Part shown: positions 12,049-24,409 of the stretch, one piece after another | How positions within the stretch are numbered: position 1 is the first letter of the stretch | Layout: each line of letters starts with the position of its first letter | Source of the DNA: Hedera helix | Taxonomy: Eukaryota > Streptophyta > Magnoliopsida > Apiales > Araliaceae | Reading direction: 5' to 3' | Assembly (NCBI GenBank): GCA_947179155.2 | Contig: OX359264.1 | Location: forward strand, 46,430,202-46,494,201 | Length of the DNA stretch: 64,000 nt | Notes under the pieces: model-generated | Told to the model about the DNA's origin: nothing | What the model saw: only the letters and a program-made list of their open reading frames with translations | Databases searched by the model: none | Position numbers and translations under genes: made by a program

Positions 12049-12700
12049 TGTCAGTTGCACATGAGAGAAATTAATGTACAATTTTTTTTTATAAAATTAA
12101 GATAGTACTCAATTAAGATAACTAAATAAAATTATCCCAATGAATTAAAATAATACGATCAATATGACTAATGATTCCGTTTGTTTTGGTGTGCGGTTGG
12201 ATATATATATATATATATAGTTATTTTTTTAATAATTTTCATACTACTAATAAGGAATTATAGTTACATTGGAGACTGATTTCAATTCATTAAAATAAGG
12301 AGTTGACTTTTGCAATCTCAGTTTTTAAACTAAAAAGGATAAAAAGAAGTCTAAGAATAGGAACTATGCTGCCAAGCAAGAATCGAGTTCCTATATTGAA
12401 CTCCGACAAAATATGAACAACAACAATAACTGATCAAGGGTAAAACTCATATGCACTCGGAAAGGGAAAAAGAAATTCATACATAGGTATTTATTTTTGC
12501 GATTTATTATTCATTGTGCTAAAAATATCAACCATTTTGTTCTTTCTATATCATCACAATCAATTAGAAAGCATATCCCGCTTGGCATGACTCCTTTTTG
12601 GAACTCGATCCCATACTCCCACAAGCAAGCAATCATTGTTGAAACATGCATGACCTATGATATTCCCACAAAGAGAAGAAAATCATTAGCCATAGTTGAC
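12049..12700. other. Spacer with a short (AT)n tract
   Basis: AT-rich, with (AT)8-9 near 12200. No gene seen. Confidence 0.5.
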
Positions 12701-12719
12701 CAACAGTCTTAAAATGAAG

Positions 12720-13788
12720 AAATAAATTATTTAACCGACTTGACATAGTTATAACATTTATCACACCAAAAAATTCCACTGTCTCAGGTTTTACTTTTTT
12801 GGGCATTTGTTGCAGGAGTTGTAGAACCAATTGTATTCGGTTTCTATGCAAAGAATAGTAGCAAGTACCACACATGTTGACTCCTGAATTATAAAATTGA
12901 AAAATAGCAAAAGTAAATAAGATAACAATAAATTTAAAATGTAGTTTATGTAATTGCAAAAGTAAGGTGTTGGGACAACTGTTTTAACTGTGTTGCATCT
13001 CGTATCTCATCAAGAGTTTTTCTATCATAGTTGTGGATGAATTCATTTGTAATAGAATTTGTGTTATGACTAGACAAATGACTTAATGCAATTAAATAAA
13101 AAGTACCTAATATCAGTTAATTCAATGTTAACTCTCTTAGTTTGTTTACCATTGTTTGTGTTGACTTCTATACTTTCAATCATAGTTAGTTGTCCAATAA
13201 CATTTGTCCAAATATAGTAGAAATATCTAGTTAAATAAAAAACTTTATATGAAAAATGATTTAAAGGAAATTGTCTTAAAACATACCAACTAAGTAGGAA
13301 TCATCAACATGGTTTGATAGTATTTGATCAAATTGACTTAATTGAAATTCATACGTATGAATCGAAGCATCATCCAACTCTCAGTGTGGTTTAAAATACA
13401 AAATTAATCTTGTATGGATGTTTGGTAGCTTTAAAAGAACCACCATTCTGACTGATAACAAAGTTGATGATATTAAAAACTTTATGTTCCTTGAGCAGTG
13501 GTTGGAATTTATTTAGAAGTGCTCTTTTGATGTTAACTTGTATTTTTCCATCCTATAAAGTTGAAATTTGCAAAGTAGTTAATCATTTTGAAGTCAAAAC
13601 AAATAAAAACCAGATCGCAGATTGTATGTATATGTACCTTCTCATCCACCAACACCATCTCGATACTGTTTACGTAGTCAGTTTTGTTAAAACTTGGCAT
13701 ATTTCAGAGTCTTGTTATTCTGACTTTAATGTCCTATGTTTCTTTGACAGGGCTGATGTCATCAACGAAATCGTATCTAGTGGCCATC
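12720..13788 (-). pseudogene. RPA70-like OB-fold (replication protein A large-subunit-like) pseudogene
   Basis: Minus-strand fragments follow the order of plant RPA70-like nucleic-acid-binding proteins. From an ATG at 13788 comes MATRYDFVDDISPVKET, then DIKVRITRL and SIEMVLVDEK. After an intron (acceptor TTATAG) comes IQVNIKRALLNKFQPLLKEH and GSFKATKHPYKINF. Then SQFDQILSNHVDDSYL, VIGQLTMIESIEV, TLDEIRDATQ, and a CxxC...CxxC zinc finger (NSCNKCPKKV, CDKCYNYV) near 12740-12830. Two Trp codons of the first exon are now TAG and TGA, and several frames are shifted, so it is non-functional. Such proteins bind single-stranded DNA. In plants they occur both as host genes and as Helitron cargo; I found no convincing Helitron ends. 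Exon borders are approximate. Confidence 0.75.
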
Positions 13789-13929
13789 TAAATAATCAAA
13801 TTAAAAAATTTGAAGTAAAATTTATGGGTGAAGCAAATAAACTAAATGTATTAACAATAGAAAAAGAATAAAAAAATAAGGGAAAAAATCTTACTGTATA
13901 GTAGAAAAGTATAAGAAAAAGAGAATTGC

Positions 13930-15110
13930 TTGTGGTGTGAGTTGGAATGAAAGAGTTAGTCTGTATTTATTGGGGGGGTGAAAAACGTGTTTAGATGAAT
14001 TTGGGATTTTTTAGGATGTTATTAAATATTTTTTATTTGACATGTTTAGATCAATCATTCATGAATTTGGGATAAAATCGATTTGAATTTGTTTAAATAT
14101 TGGGATATAAATATCAGTTTAGATTTGCAGTTATTTATCAATTTGTGGTTAAATTTAGTGTTATAAAGTGAAGTTGGACTTGCTTAAATTTTGGGATTGC
14201 TTAAAGTTATTACTAAATATTTTTTTATTTGACGTGTTTAGATCAATAAGTCATGAATTTGGGATAAAATCATGTTGGGATATAAATATCAGTTTAGATT
14301 TATAGTGTGAGGATTAAATTAAAAATAAAAAAGATAATAGCAATTTAGGATTTGCAATTATATTATAATTGCTTGGGTTTGTACTAAGTTAAAAATATTA
14401 AGCTTGAAAATAGTTAGATTTAAAAATAAAAAAAAAGAGCGAGAGTAATAATTACGTGATATTTTTTTTTAATAATTTAAGATTATGCGTTATACAATTA
14501 ACTTGGACTTACTTAAATTTTAGGATATAAATATCATATTAGATTTGTATTTATAGGGAGAATGAAAAACATATTTAGATGAATTTGGGATTTTTTGGTG
14601 AGTACTAAGCTAAAAATATTAAGGGTGAACACAGTTAGATTTTTAAATAATAAAAGAGCGAGAGTAATAATTACGTGATATTTTTTTTTAATAATTTAAG
14701 ATTAAGTGTTATATAATTAATTTAGACTTATTGAAATTTTGGGATATTTATATCAGATTAGATTTGTATTTATAGGGGGAATGAAAAACTTGTTTAGATG
14801 AATTTGGAATTTTTTGGAATAAATATCAATTTAGATTTGCAATTATTTATCAATTTGGGATTGGTTAAATTTAGCGTTATGAATTTCGGTTTAGATTTGA
14901 AATTATATTATAATTGTTTAGATGAGTATTGAGTTAAACAAATTAAGTGTGAAAATAGTTAGATTTTTAAAAAATAAAAACCTAGAGTAATAGTTAAAAA
15001 TATTAAGCATGAAAATAAATAAAATTTTTAAAAATAAAAAATTGAGAGAAATATTTACGTGGTAATTTTTTTTAACATAATATTGTGTGAGAGTCATATT
15101 TGACATTTAA
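13930..15110. repeat. Degenerate AT-rich direct repeats
   Basis: GAATTTGGGATTTTTTGG, TTAAAAATATTAAG, AGAGTAATAATTACGTGATA and TTTGGGATATAAATATC recur three to four times with irregular spacing of about 250-400 bp. No coding signal and no element ends are seen. Confidence 0.6.
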
Positions 15111-15714
15111 ATTGTTTTAATTAAAGAAGAACAGTGTTGATAATTATTTAGATGCATGGTAAATCAAGAAGCTAAAATAAGTAGTTGTTGTACACGTGAT
15201 TGGCGATAAATGCTGGTGAAAGTTGGAGTTAATGAGAGTGTGACACTTGGTAAAAGCTGGTTTAAGTGTAATGTGTATATAATATATAGATTCTAGTACT
15301 TCCCCCGATTTTATTTTTCCAAATTAAAGTTTATATTTTTTGAATTAATTTTTTCAATGCCAAATTGAAGAGTAAATTTACAAATATAAAAATTTATATC
15401 TAACTATGTCAGATTCTAAATTATAGTAATATTTAGAGAAAATAGAGCACAAAAACATTTTGAAGAGCTATCTATTTATATTACAAAGCGGCTCTCCGGA
15501 GTAGCTGATGTCGACGGTGTAATTGTGTTATATTATATTTTTTCTCTCTTACCCAAACAACTTTAATTATATTAATTTTTTATCTTTTTAATATTATTTT
15601 TTATTTAGCCCTTTTAATTTAAAAAATTCTTATTTTTTCTACATAATTTACACATGCCCCATATGTGTCACTATGTGTTGTTGTGCTAGTGTTAACAATG
15701 AATATGTATATTTT

Positions 15715-16230
15715 TACATGGGAATAACTTATTTTGAAATGACTTATAAATTAAAATGACTTATAAGTCATTTTAAATTGTGAATTTTAAATAAAACTGT
15801 TTGACACTATTTTAACATATAAGTTAAAATAAGTTCTGAAAATATTTGACTAAAATGACTTATAAGTTAAAATATGTTGTAAAAATTAATAAAATAAAGA
15901 TAAAATGGTCTTTAAATTTGGTCAAATTTACTTATTTTAAAATAGCTTATAAGTTATATTTTTTAGAAATAAGAAATTATTATTTCTCAAAAATTATTTA
16001 TAAATTAAAAAATAAGTCACACACAAACACTCCAATAATAATAATAAAAAGAAATTGATATTTCCATAAGAAAAAATGTTATTTTCACAAGATCCTCTAT
16101 CATATGAGGGTAAACCTCACTTCTTATTTATGTGAGGAGTAACTTGTGGAACTATCATTTTTATTTATAAAAATATCAATTCCCCAAAAAGAAGAAGAAG
16201 TACTTAATCACACCCAAACAGGGCCTTAGT
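15715..16230. repeat. MITE-like sequence with ACTTATAAGT motifs
   Basis: Several palindromic ACTTATAAGT cores and inverted TAAAATGACTTATAAGTCA words lie between 15740 and 16020. A smaller inverted repeat near 16105-16150 (CCTCAC.../...GTGAGG) follows, and CACCCAAACAGGGCC is at the right. This is the same vocabulary as 1490-1760. Termini are not firmly placed. Confidence 0.45.
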
Positions 16231-16444
16231 GTGGTGCCAAATCATGTGCTCTCATTTGCTAGCTATCATTTGTAAGACTTTTATTATGGACAAGTCTATA
16301 TACACAATATTCAAATACAAAATCAAATACTTCATCATTTTAACCATTAAAAAGTAGGGCATAACACATTTTAATGGCATATCTCACTTTTTAATAGTTA
16401 AGATGAATGTATTGTTTGGATATTGTGTACTTATTCTTTTACTC

Positions 16445-16722
16445 GTTGTTTGATTTTATTCATCTAACAACTTTTGAACTGTGTTTTGGACAGGAATGTG
16501 TAAAATAGATATATCTATAGATGAACTTATAGTTATGAATAAATCTATAAACACATCTATTTTACACTATCCTTTCCGAAACGTAAGTTCAAAAGTAGTT
16601 AGATGAATAAAATTAACATGTAAATCCCTCTCCCTCCAATACTCGTTGTTTGATTTTATTTATCTAACGACTTTTGAATTTGTATTTTGGAAAAAAAAGT
16701 ATAAAATAGATGTATCTATAGA
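16445..16722. repeat. Hairpin repeat with a third partial copy
   Basis: The arm TTGATTTTATTCATCTAAC plus following sequence (16450-16530) is reversed and complemented at 16540-16615 (GTTAGATGAATAAAATTAAC-like), making an imperfect hairpin with a short loop near 16530-16540. The left arm then recurs in direct orientation at 16642-16722. It looks like a foldback MITE with a partial tandem duplication. Confidence 0.6.
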
Positions 16723-17111
16723 TGTACTTCCTCAACAACATTCGATTTCTAAAAATAATAAACTTGCCTCAATCATAATTGGAAAGAAAGAAGTAGACTT
16801 GACAAAATTGGCCCCGACCCCCCTGTCAAAAAGCAGATTTTAGACCTTCAAAATTTAGTCCATGAAAACTTGGTCCGTTTTGGCTCGGCTAGGCCTGTGA
16901 CCCAATTTTATTTTATTTTTTACATTGTTTACGAATAAAAATGTTAACTTTTTGTGAGTATATAAACCACTTGTTTGAGGTACATTCCATTCATTTGTTA
17001 AGTTAATGTTGTATGTTAAGGATTAATATAATTTAAGTCCTCCACTCCATATGAAGATAAAAAAAAAAAAAAATAATGATTTTTTTTTTCTTGTGGAACG
17101 ACTAGACTGAC

Positions 17112-17888
17112 CTGCATGTTCTGCTGCATTTCCAACAATGGGTAGTAAAAAAACACTTATGAATGCAACCGGAATATTCATAGCAACAAATGCCCCCTGA
17201 AAGTAAAATCAGGTTTATTGTAAGAAATATTCGCAACATGTGAAAAATACTCCATGGTGCATAAAACATTAATATTGAAATTTATGAGAGGGACATTGGA
17301 GGTGCCTTCACTGGAGAAGACAAGGTTTGAAGATAAAATAAAGGAAAGGTATTCACCAAGCAATGGTGTAGGCAACAAGGGTTCGGGGAGTCCACTGACC
17401 CCACTGAGATTTTGTTAAAAAATAGTTTGTAACATAGGTCTTTCGATAAATATTCTACACCATTGTCTATTACACCCAATATATGATAATTAGAAGTAAA
17501 CAAAACTTTCATTTTTGGATGGAGTAGCTTATGGTTTAGCTTATCATTTATATTGAATTTTTTTAATCATTAGTATTGATTCCCTCATAAACTACAATTC
17601 CTAGCAGCACCACTGCCATAAAGTTAAATAAAAGTAAGGAAGTTGGCGAACTTCTAAAAATAACTTGAAATCTTTTCCTTCAAAAGATGAACAATAGTTA
17701 TGCCAAAGGAACGAGCGCAACTAAACCACAAATATATTAGTAGGACATATTACCTCTATGGCATTAACTTGGTACTCCGAGAGGGCTGAGATCCAAGCAG
17801 TCAAAACAGAGAGCCATATTATTGATTCCCATTTGGAGATTTGAGGAGTTTGTTCCTCATCTAAGCTGCCATCCTAATGGCTGTCTTC
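17112..17888 (-). pseudogene. Fragment of a CAX-type Ca2+/H+ exchanger (two exons)
   Basis: CAX proteins exchange cations for protons across the vacuolar membrane. On the minus strand, the exon at 17754-17888 reads GSLDEEQTPQISKWESI, then WLSVLTAWISALSEYQVNAI, ending in a GT donor. The exon at 17112-17196 reads GAFVAMNIPVAFIS, then VFLLPIVGNAAEHA, with a perfect TTTCAG acceptor and GT donor. The two join in phase 0 and match the acidic loop, the following membrane helix and the conserved GNAAEH block (second cation-exchange motif). A TAG lies near the start of the first exon unless the acceptor is the ATTAG just after it. No other exons are found within several hundred bases, so this is a gene fragment, perhaps captured or left by deletion. 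Confidence 0.7.
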
Positions 17889-18146
17889 CTGATTTTTACC
17901 ATTTATCAGATAACCATGAATAACACTTGTAAACAAGTGAACAAAAATATATTCATAAAAAAATAGGTAAAGAATATATACATGAGAATGCACAGAATGG
18001 ACAGGATGGTTTACTCTAATATAAAATTATTGATTGTTTTATTTTATTTACTAATGATATTAAATGATTATGAAGAAATTATGTGCCATGATTGTAAATA
18101 ATTAGAGTTAGTATTTATTTTAAATTATGTGTCATAATTGTATGTA

Positions 18147-18147
<1 letters not shown>

Positions 18148-18200
<53 letters not shown>
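18148..18200. repeat. (AAT)n microsatellite
   Basis: About 17 AAT trinucleotides. It is followed by GACCCGACCTGTCGATGGCCC, a word related to the sequence near 16810-16910. Confidence 0.95.
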
Positions 18201-18201
<1 letters not shown>

Positions 18202-18399
18202 TGGCCCGCGGCTTGAGTCGGACTTCATTTCTTCAGTCCACAAAAAATTAGGTCATTTTGACCCGACCTGTCGATGGCCCCTGGCCAGCCCGTTTTCCAC
18301 CTCTATTTAAGGGAGAAAGTGTTTCATATCAAGGTTCTCACTATCTAAATCTACATGTCATAATTCAATTCAAGAGTATTTCACTTATTTATAAAAATA

Positions 18400-19244
18400 A
18401 AAAGTAGAAAACAACTTACCTCTATAAGCTCTTACTTCGATTTATATTGACAACTATGGTCTGTTCCAGTTATACTAGTACTATAGTATAAGTACGACCT
18501 GCTCCTTTCTCTGTTGTCGAGAGACTTTCTGTTCCTTCGTCACTCCTTCGATCTATAATATATAGAGATCAGAATCAGTAGGTGACCCTTTGGTAGGTGA
18601 AAGTCTTAGACTGAAATAGCCTTCTTTTTATTTTAAAAAGAAAAGAATGAGGCTTAGCTTAGACTCGCTACTTGAGATCAGATAGCTTCGTTTCAGGTAG
18701 GCTCCTATTGAAAGAGTGAATTGAAAGGATTCCTGCTTTTGGAGAAGATAACTGAAGACTAAGGGCAACAAGTGCTTGAAATGACAAGTTGTAACAGATA
18801 TGAAATCGGAAGACTGCGAGTTAGATGATGAGCAAGTGCAGCCCACAAAGCGGTAACGGGCAAAAAGAGTTATGATAGGAATCGATGCCTTTCTGTCCCA
18901 TCTGAAAGAAAGGCAGAAAGCAAAAGGAGATCACTTTCGATTAAGGATCAAGCCCAGGAGGAAGCAGTCGTTAACCGACTACGGTCTTTAAAGTAAAGGT
19001 AGGATAGTGAGATGACTTACTAGGAAAGCGAGCCAAAGGGAATTAATAGTAGAGTAAACATATCTTTCCCTTAAGCCATATATATACCCATCGATATAAT
19101 AGACCAATAGAAGGGACAGTTAAGCCAGTAGAGCCAATGCTAGATATCGAGCCAATGCTAGTATGGTCGGGCATTTCTCTTCCGATAGTTGCTCATGAAA
19201 ATCGCATCTATCTATCAATCAATACAATAGAAAGGCCAGTCAAT
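18400..19244. other. Organelle-like DNA, part 1 (probable mitochondrial insertion)
   Basis: Base composition shifts from very AT-rich to balanced near 18400, and the texture becomes that of plant mitochondrial intergenic DNA (words such as GAAAGAAAGGCAGAAAGC). No gene is recognised. It ends abruptly where a gypsy LTR starts at 19245; the same texture resumes at 25156. Mitochondrial origin is inferred from texture only. Confidence 0.45.
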
Positions 19245-20429
19245 TGTGACTACCCCAAATTCGGATTCCATAACCTCGGGTCTGGTTCTCACTATCTCGA
19301 ATCATAATAACAACTAAATACATAGTCTTCATTAATCTAGCAAAAAATTCATACAGTTCCTTACAAAAAGGTAATACAATCCCAAGGTCTTTAACCTTAA
19401 TCTTCATCAAATCTATCTTAAGGGATTACACTAGATTTACAAAAGTAATTACATAGAAAGCAATTAATTAACGTGCATTAAATTAATTTAATCTTTGGTT
19501 TTTCCCTTGCCTTTGTCCTTGTTGGAGCATTTGGGCTTAGCTAAAAATAAGTCATGATATAGCAAGGGTAAGCAACTAGCTTGCTTAACAAGTTTAAGAA
19601 CAAATAATACCAGATATATCATGATTGAATGAGAAATAACATCAAAGGTTTCAACAATAGATAACAATTGTGAAAGAACAAGAATCGATTTTTCAATGTA
19701 AAATAAAGAATTGAATCTTTATTGTTGAGTGGTCTTTAAGGACCATGAACTGCTGCTAAAGGTAAGATATATATAGATGTGCCACCTTAGTAGTTTGATA
19801 CTCGAGAAGGTCAGCCTCTTGTACCCTATGTATATGCATAACATTCAGACATTTTGCGCAAAGGTCGATTTCCCGACAAAATAACCCCCTTATATAGGGT
19901 TGTTCATTCTCAGTCTAACTATAAGAATTCTCACCAACCAATGGTTTGGATAAGCTCTTAAAATATTCAAGTTGATGAATTTATACATGCAATGTCTAGC
20001 CAAAACAATTAGCTTAAACATTCTTAAACAGTTATTGATTTAATGAACTATAAGTCTTGCAAATGCACTATATGTGAATACAATAACAATACGAATGTGG
20101 AATAACTTTAAATAATTAAATCACTTAAATCTCTGACGAAATAAATGCAAGTCTAGGAACTTGCTCAATAACAATTTGAATAGGTTTAAAGAACTTGTAA
20201 AAATAAATACAAGTTAAGTGTTAGATAACTTGCCACGTTTGTTGATTACTTCTAACAAATTCAATTTACTATCATTTGAACAGACCTAACAATTTATCAA
20301 GTTGATCTTTCAATTAGTATCATATATATGTTAATATAATAACCTTTGTATATCTTACCTACACTTAATCACATATTTAAATAATTAAGGTATATAAAAA
20401 ACTTAGAAAATATTATCATTATTTGATAA

Positions 20430-20810
20430 TATTTTAATCACATAAAACCTACATTAATCATTTGATATATTTTAAACTTTTATCTAATATTATTAATCAT
20501 TTAATAATATTTTATTCACTTTATAATATTATTAATTATTTAATAATATTTTATTAATCATTTAATAATACTTTATTAACTTTATAATATTATTAATTCT
20601 TTAATAATATTTTATTCATTTTTTAATATTATTAATTATTTAATAACATTTTATTTATTTTTTAATATTATTAATCATTTAATAATATTTTATTGACTTT
20701 ATAATATTATTAATCCTTTAATAATATTTTATTCATATGATTAATCATTAGTAACATTTTATTAACTTTATAATATTATTAATCATTTAATAATATTTAT
20801 CCTATTTTAC
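20430..20810. repeat. TAATATTATTAATCATTTAATAAT array
   Basis: Roughly eight degenerate, self-complementary units of 45-60 bp (AATATTATTAAT followed by ATTTAATAATATTTTATT) lie within the family B LTR. Each unit can fold into an AT hairpin. Confidence 0.8.
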
Positions 20811-20954
20811 TTTAACTTTCCATGATGTTTAAATTCTTTTTATTGGATCCAAAAATAATAAAATAATTTGTAAAATATTTTTCATTTTCTGACCCGAACT
20901 GACCCGACTCAGCCAAAATCGACCCGACCCAATCCGAAAATAATTTTTCAAACT

Positions 20955-21080
20955 GTCTGGGTCACCGCTACAGTGGTGAATTGCAGAAAGTTTCACCGCT
21001 GCAGCGGTAGATTAAAATTTTAATTACAGAACGTCTCACCGTTGCGGCGGTGTGACCTACTGCTGCGGCGGTAGCTCTGT
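20955..21080. repeat. Palindromic ACCGCTGCAGCGGT units
   Basis: Within about 120 bases there are four related palindromes: CACCGCTACAGTGGTG, CACCGCTGCAGCGGT, CACCGTTGCGGCGGTG and CTACTGCTGCGGCGGTAG. They are GC-rich islands in an AT-rich LTR. Confidence 0.8.
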
Positions 21081-21840
21081 TTTTCAAAACCCTAATTTTT
21101 CAACTTTGATTTTTTTGGTTCAAACTTGCATAAAATGAAATCTACACATCCAAATGACACAAAATCATTATTGTTATCTTTCTAATTTCTTATTTTACAA
21201 CATTTCATGGTTCGATCACATTTTTGAAACGTTTGACATGAAATTTAAGATCGAACCACCTAGGGTTTCAAAATTGACATGTTTTGCGGTCAGAGCCATA
21301 ACTTCTTTGTTTTTCAATATTTTTGAGAGATTCAAGTTGTGTTTTCTTCATAACTCATACATAAAACTTTCTAGCCATCGAAATCACATATCTAACTTGT
21401 ACATTTCAAACTACAATAATGAATAGCACTTAGCTACATAGGGTTTACTGGTAAAACATTATATGAACTTTTCTACCATTCATTTGCATATCACACATAT
21501 AAATACATGTAATAAACATATCAAAACATGAATATATCTATATATCATAGTTTTAAACTTTTAGAGCATCTAAATAACTTTTGATCGATTAAAAATATAT
21601 TTTGACCATAAAAAACATATATAGACCTTTAAAATGAAATAAGGAAGAGGTAGAACACTTTTCAACCTCTTGAACTTGAATTCTCTTCTTTTCTTGGCTA
21701 TGAACCTTGTTAGTGACTCCACCTTGACTATTGTCTAGCAATTTCCATGGTGGATTCTCAAAATTACAAGAATTCTCTTACTTTTCTCTCTTGGAAGCTC
21801 TCTCTTTTCTCTCTTTTTGCTCTAGCAAATGACTAACCAA

Positions 21841-24409
21841 TGAAATATAAGTAGGCACACTTAGAAGAGGGGGGGGGGGGGGGGGGGGTTTAATAAGTGT
21901 GGAGTAAAACTATGTCTAATTTTTGTGATTTAATAAACCAGTAGGTAAAACAGTTTGCTGAATAGCTGATTTCAGGTTGCTGATTAGGAAACTGATTTAC
22001 ATTGCTAATGTAATTTAGATGATATGATAAGATAATTATTTTGTGTGTATTAAATGAAGGCATGAGTTGAAATGAATAATTTTCTCATAAAATATATATG
22101 TTAAGGTATTCAAAATGTGTATTACAATTCAAAATGAAAGACGCAATGAACGAATAAAAGTAAACAATCAACCACAAGAACACAAAAGATTTTTATGTGG
22201 TTCGGCCCCTATCATCTACTCTAGTGGCCTACTCCACGTCCAATATCAACTGGTATTAGAGACTCCTTTATTATTCAACTTGGTTTACAAATTAAACTCC
22301 TTTATAACTCAAGTTACCAAAACCTTTGAGGACTTTTCCTCCCAAGCACTTTTACTCACTTTGTACAAACCTGTGCACCCCTTGAGTACCTCTACTCACC
22401 GAGCTCCTAAGCTCACCTGTAACTTGATTATAAAGATCCTAACCCAACTTGGATTAGATACTCGAAAAACTTTGAGATTAATATAAAATAATCACAAGAT
22501 AAACTATGATCAAAGCAATAATTATATCACAATTCAAAGCTCAATTCTATATGCAATGATCAATATGAAAAGTAAAGATATCACCAGTTTAAAGCTCAAT
22601 GTAGAAAAGCTCAAATTAATAGAGACTTGATGTAGCATAACAGCTTTGCATATTCTTCACAATATAAAATTTAATAGTTCTCTGAATTATATGTGAAGAG
22701 ATAAAAATCTAAGAGAGATTTTTTTATTGTTCTTCTTCTATCTTTTAACTACGGCTAGACTAATTTATATATAATAGGAATATTATATCCGTTGCAATGT
22801 GAAAGGAACATTATATAGCCGTTGCCTTGAAAGATTATGTATATCCGTTGGAGTTGCATATGTTTTGGTCAAAGTAGATTTCAGCCATCAAAGATATTAT
22901 GGCGTCATGCTGCTTTAAGAAAGTAGGTCCATTAGGATATAATTTGGCAACTTATGATAACATGTGAATCAATTAGAATATTTACAAACATGGATATATT
23001 TTAATCCCCCTAATCATAGCCATGTTACTGTTAGTACATGATTCCAAAAGATTACTTTTTTTTAAAAGCCAATCATATAGTTTAAAAACAATTACAACTC
23101 ATATATCCGTAGAACATAAGTTTCCTTTTTAACTCCATAAATTATGTTCCCTTTAATTGATTTACTCAAACAACTATCCATACATGAAAATGATTATATT
23201 ATTATTATAATAAATCAATCACCATATAAACTACATGATTCCTTTAATAAAAGGTGATGTGGAGAGAAATTGAGCTAATAAAAGGATATTTGATAATTGA
23301 TTCATGCACATATGGACAAAAGTGAATCACTTAATTGAATCACTTTGCTTACACGGTGGGTAGTTAAAAGAAACTAATTATGCAATATTTAATATCCACC
23401 ACTATGATATCAATTAATTATGGTAATGGAAAATTTTAACTTTTCAAAATTAAACATGATTACCAAATATTTTGAACCTCATTAATTTTGAAAACCCAAT
23501 TAGTTGTTTCCGTATTTAATTAATTACTTCTATGATTTTTGAAAACTCAAATCCAATATTTAAGTTAACAAGATTAAAAAAATATACAATGAAAATCTTG
23601 TTTATAAATTAACTCCACTAATTATGGGAATGAATAAAATTACATTTAAAAATAGTTTTTCCATAATTAAAGATATATTTGAATAACAAAACCATCTTGA
23701 AAAAAGTTTTGCAAAATAACTCTATTAGTTTTAATAAAAGATTTGTCAAGATAAGAAATATAAACTAATTGGAGAAATTAATTAGGAAAGATATAAGGCA
23801 ATGACTCATTTTGTCAATTGAAATCTTGTCCAGGAAAAAGAAACAACGTGACCATCATATCTACATATTGCATATGCTTACATGGAAATATTAATTATGG
23901 ACAACTCAATCCCATGTATAAAAAATATATTAACTTATTTAATAATGAGAATGCTAAAACATTAGCTTTTCAAAATAAGATATTATTAACTTTTTAACCC
24001 AAGTTAATTTTGAAAGCTTAATTAATTATTTTCATAATTATTAATTAATTACTCTCATGATTATATCCATGCAATGCAATCTTAGAGCTTTGACTGGGAC
24101 ATAAATAAAGCTAAGATATTACATGATATCCTAGAAGCCCTTTTGAAGATCTTCAAGATTTCAGTCGTTAAACTCTTAGTATTCTGCAACTTGTATCCAA
24201 CCTTTTATCCAGCTTGCTGTATGACGATGCTTGTCATGTTTAATCTAGATCTGTTATTCAGGATGTTGTATGCCAGTGTAGTATCCATCTCTCTATCCAG
24301 TTTGTTGCATTATCTTGCTGCATGTAACTTATCATACAATTTCAAGGTTTTAGTACACAAGGATAAAGTCATCATCAAAACCAAATAACGGAGTGTGACC
24401 AAGTCAACA
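21841..24409 (-). mobile_element. Ty1/copia-type solo LTR (2569 bp) nested in the family B LTR
   Basis: In its own (minus) orientation it starts TGTTGACTTGGTCACACTCC and ends CTTATATTTCA. The plus-strand flanks carry the perfect 5-bp duplication ACCAA (21836-21840 and 24410-24414). It includes a GATTTTTATGTGGTTCGGCC block near 22190 and CCGTTG words near a minus-strand TATA, all common in plant copia LTRs. The 5' start with TTTGATGATGAC resembles SIRE/Tork-style LTRs. No internal domain remains. Confidence 0.85.
21869..21888. repeat. Run of 20 G
   Basis: A homopolymer just inside the end of the nested copia LTR (a C run on the element strand). The exact length may be affected by sequencing. 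Confidence 0.85.

Noticed and set aside
12497..12959. Short frames on both strands near the RPA-like zinc finger
   Set aside because: They mix frames across frameshifts of the RPA-like pseudogene; the meaningful residues are in the pseudogene entry.
15280..15300. Helitron 3' end (ATTCTAGT) downstream of the RPA-like pseudogene
   Set aside because: The tetranucleotide is there, but I see no GC hairpin 10-12 bases before it and no matching 5' TC end.
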